A DNA stretch of 64,000 nucleotides, from the NCBI RefSeq assembly GCF_900115685.1, contig NZ_FOXJ01000003.1, forward strand, positions 186,001-250,000, in the 5' to 3' direction. Position 1 is the first letter of the stretch; each line of letters starts with the position of its first letter. A program made the position numbers and the translations under genes. Shown in pieces: positions 62,681 to 64,000 of this stretch. The notes beneath the pieces were generated by a model. It was given only the letters and a program-made list of their open reading frames with translations. It was not told the origin of the DNA and did no database searches. The DNA comes from Variovorax sp. 770b2 (GTDB lineage: Bacteria; Pseudomonadota; Gammaproteobacteria; Burkholderiales; Burkholderiaceae_C).

Positions 62681-63604
62681 GTGCACGAATCGCCAGCTCA
62701 CCGCCCCGATGCCATCGCGCCCGCTTCTCTCGCGTCGCTTGCGTGGGACGACATCCGCTTTTTCGTGGCCGTGGCGCGCGAGGGCAGCCTCTCGGGTGCG
62801 GCGCGGCAGTTGCGCGTGGAGCACTCGACGGTCGCGCGCCGCGTCGGCGCGCTGGAGTCGCACATCGGCGTGCGCCTCTTCGACCGCCTGCCGCGAAGCT
62901 GGGCGCTGACGCAGGAAGGCGAAGCGCTGCTCGCACCCGCCGAGCGGCTGGAACAAGAGGTGCTGGCCTTCGCCCGTGCCGCCGCCGCGAACACGGCGGA
63001 TCAGGGCACGGTGCGCGTCTCGGCGCCGCCGGCCTTTGCCAGTCACTTCATCGTGCCGCTGTGGGCCGCGCAAGCCGCGCAAGGCGACCGATGGCCGGGC
63101 ATCGCGCTGGACATCGTCGGCGAACTGCGCAGCGCCAACCTGCAGCGCCGCGACGCGGACATCGCGATCCGCTTCATGCGCCCGACCGAACCGGGCCTGG
63201 CCGCGCGCAAGCTCGGCGAACTGGCCTTCCGGCTCTACGCCGCGCCGGTGTGGCTGACGCGCGCGGAGGCCGACTGGCACTTTCTCGGCTACAGCGACGC
63301 GCCCGGCAACGTGCCGCACCAGCAGTTGCTGGCGGCGCTTGCGGGCGCGCGCCCTTTCGTCCTGCGCAGCAACGACCTCACGGCCCTGCACAACGCCTGC
63401 CGCGGCGGCCTGGGCCTGGCGATGCTGCCGGACTTCATGGCGCGCGACGACGCCGCACTGGTCGAAGTGCCCGGCGACGGCCGGCCTGTGATGCGGGAGG
63501 TGTGGAGCGTGGTGCACCCCGATGTGAGGCGCTCGCCGCGCGTCAGGGCCGTGGCCGACGCGCTGGCGGAAATGGTCGGCGCCCACGCCGGGCGCCTGGC
63601 CTGA
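62681..63604 (+). CDS. LysR-family regulator
   Basis: 307 residues from a GTG at 62681; a TTG at 62651 would add ten residues and no ATG is in frame. Winged helix with FFVAVAREGSLSGAARQL and EHSTVARRVGALE. The effector domain starts near residue 90. It is divergent from the GlcG-like gene, which it probably regulates. The stop lies next to the stop of the convergent lpxO-like gene. Confidence 0.87.
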   Translation: MHESPAHRPDAIAPASLASLAWDDIRFFVAVAREGSLSGAARQLRVEHSTVARRVGALESHIGVRLFDRLPRSWALTQEGEALLAPAERLEQEVLAFARAAAANTADQGTVRVSAPPAFASHFIVPLWAAQAAQGDRWPGIALDIVGELRSANLQRRDADIAIRFMRPTEPGLAARKLGELAFRLYAAPVWLTRAEADWHFLGYSDAPGNVPHQQLLAALAGARPFVLRSNDLTALHNACRGGLGLAMLPDFMARDDAALVEVPGDGRPVMREVWSVVHPDVRRSPRVRAVADALAEMVGAHAGRLA

Positions 63605-64000
63605 CTACCAGAAGATCCAGAGGGCGAGGCCGCCGAAGATGGCCCACTTCACGAGGTAGTAAGCGCGCTTGTCCCAGGCCTTCAGGCGCTTGCCGACCAC
63701 GCGGATCTGGTAGATGTACTTGAACGCGCGGTTGATGCCGCCGGTCTTGTCGCCCGCATCGTTGGGCGAGCTTGCGGCGGCCAGCAGGTTCTTGGCGAAC
63801 CAGCGGTTCACGGCGCTGGCCCAACGGTACTTCAGCGGGCGCTCGATGTCGCAGAACAGGATCACGCGGTCGTGGTCGGTGGTGTTCTCGGCGTAGTGGA
63901 TGAAGGTCTCGTCGAACACCACGGCCTCGCCGTCGCGCCAGTGGTAGCGCTGGCCGTCCACGTCGATGTAGCAGCCTTCCACGCCAGGTGTCCACAGGCC
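63605..64000 (-). CDS. Aspartyl/asparaginyl beta-hydroxylase family, LpxO-like, C-terminal part
   Basis: Open to the window edge, so the 5' part is missing. The visible 131 residues contain GLWTPG, CYIDVDGQRYHWRDGEAVVFDETFIHYAENTT (here cited by its core FDETFIHYAEN with an Fe-binding His), RVILFCDIERP and a C-terminal transmembrane helix (YLVKWAIFGGLALWIFW). LpxO-type enzymes are Fe(II)/2-oxoglutarate dioxygenases that 2-hydroxylate lipid A acyl chains at the inner membrane. Confidence 0.88.
   Translation of the reverse strand, partial: GLWTPGVEGCYIDVDGQRYHWRDGEAVVFDETFIHYAENTTDHDRVILFCDIERPLKYRWASAVNRWFAKNLLAAASSPNDAGDKTGGINRAFKYIYQIRVVGKRLKAWDKRAYYLVKWAIFGGLALWIFW

Overview
The window is high-GC (roughly two-thirds G+C by eye), gene-dense bacterial chromosome. 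Gene content and intergenic repeats fit a beta-proteobacterium of the Comamonadaceae, most likely Variovorax or a close relative. That placement is inference from a PuuD-type urate hydroxylase, many GntR/FCD, LysR and Bug-family proteins, NAD(P)/FAD halogenase-like and LpxO-like proteins, and the familiar 'GAGCTTGTCGA' and 'CCCCAAGG' inverted repeats. I saw no rRNA, tRNA, CRISPR array, phage genes or insertion sequence.

Layout. 1-4.3 kb: the 3' end of a large autotransporter adhesin and a low-molecular-weight tyrosine phosphatase. 4.4-10.4 kb: a magnesium locus with a long leader, a 69-codon Q-rich ORF, a 34-codon ORF starting Met-Asp-Pro-Asp-Pro, a hairpin over the next Shine-Dalgarno, a secreted/outer-membrane protein, MgtA, an FCP-type phosphatase and MgtC. 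10.3-21.4 kb: succinate-semialdehyde dehydrogenase, glycerate kinase, then purine/ureide catabolism (puuD, xdhC, uraH, a GntR regulator, puuE, a uraD-amidohydrolase fusion, an M20 hydrolase). 21.4-34.3 kb: mixed accessory genes: DUF1090, a PHP-domain lipoprotein, AraC plus a three-gene molybdenum hydroxylase/cytochrome operon, and a slightly more AT-rich C5-dicarboxylate CoA module (CoA transferase, MaoC hydratase, CitE-like lyase, GntR/HutC, Bug binding protein). 34.3-39.1 kb: the second ureide block (NCS1 permease, hydantoin racemase, GntR, NCS2 urate/xanthine permease).

39-64 kb: aldo-keto reductase; a pair of immunity-like proteins; a truncated hydrolase; a dicarboxylate symporter with its GntR repressor; an AI-2E-type permease; DUF2141 plus carotenoid oxygenase; LysR divergent from gcl-hyi-glxR; a halogenase-like flavoprotein; malic enzyme maeB; an NMT1-type ABC transporter with a nucleoside deaminase; a two-component system beside a PAP2 phosphatase; a GlcG-like protein with a divergent LysR; and the 3' part of an LpxO-like hydroxylase.

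How it fits together. Urate is oxidised by PuuD, hydrolysed by UraH, decarboxylated by the UraD domain, opened by PuuE and processed by the fused allantoate amidohydrolase. The resulting glyoxylate can go through Gcl, GlxR/Hyi and glycerate kinase into 2-phosphoglycerate; all of those are here, while a ureidoglycolate lyase is not seen. Four copies of a TGTATACA palindrome mark the promoters of these blocks and suggest one GntR-controlled regulon. The most novel-looking element is the mgtA leader at 4969-5127. It combines an acidic/proline N-terminus like that of enterobacterial MgtL with two mutually exclusive RNA helices that could expose or hide the next gene's ribosome binding site.
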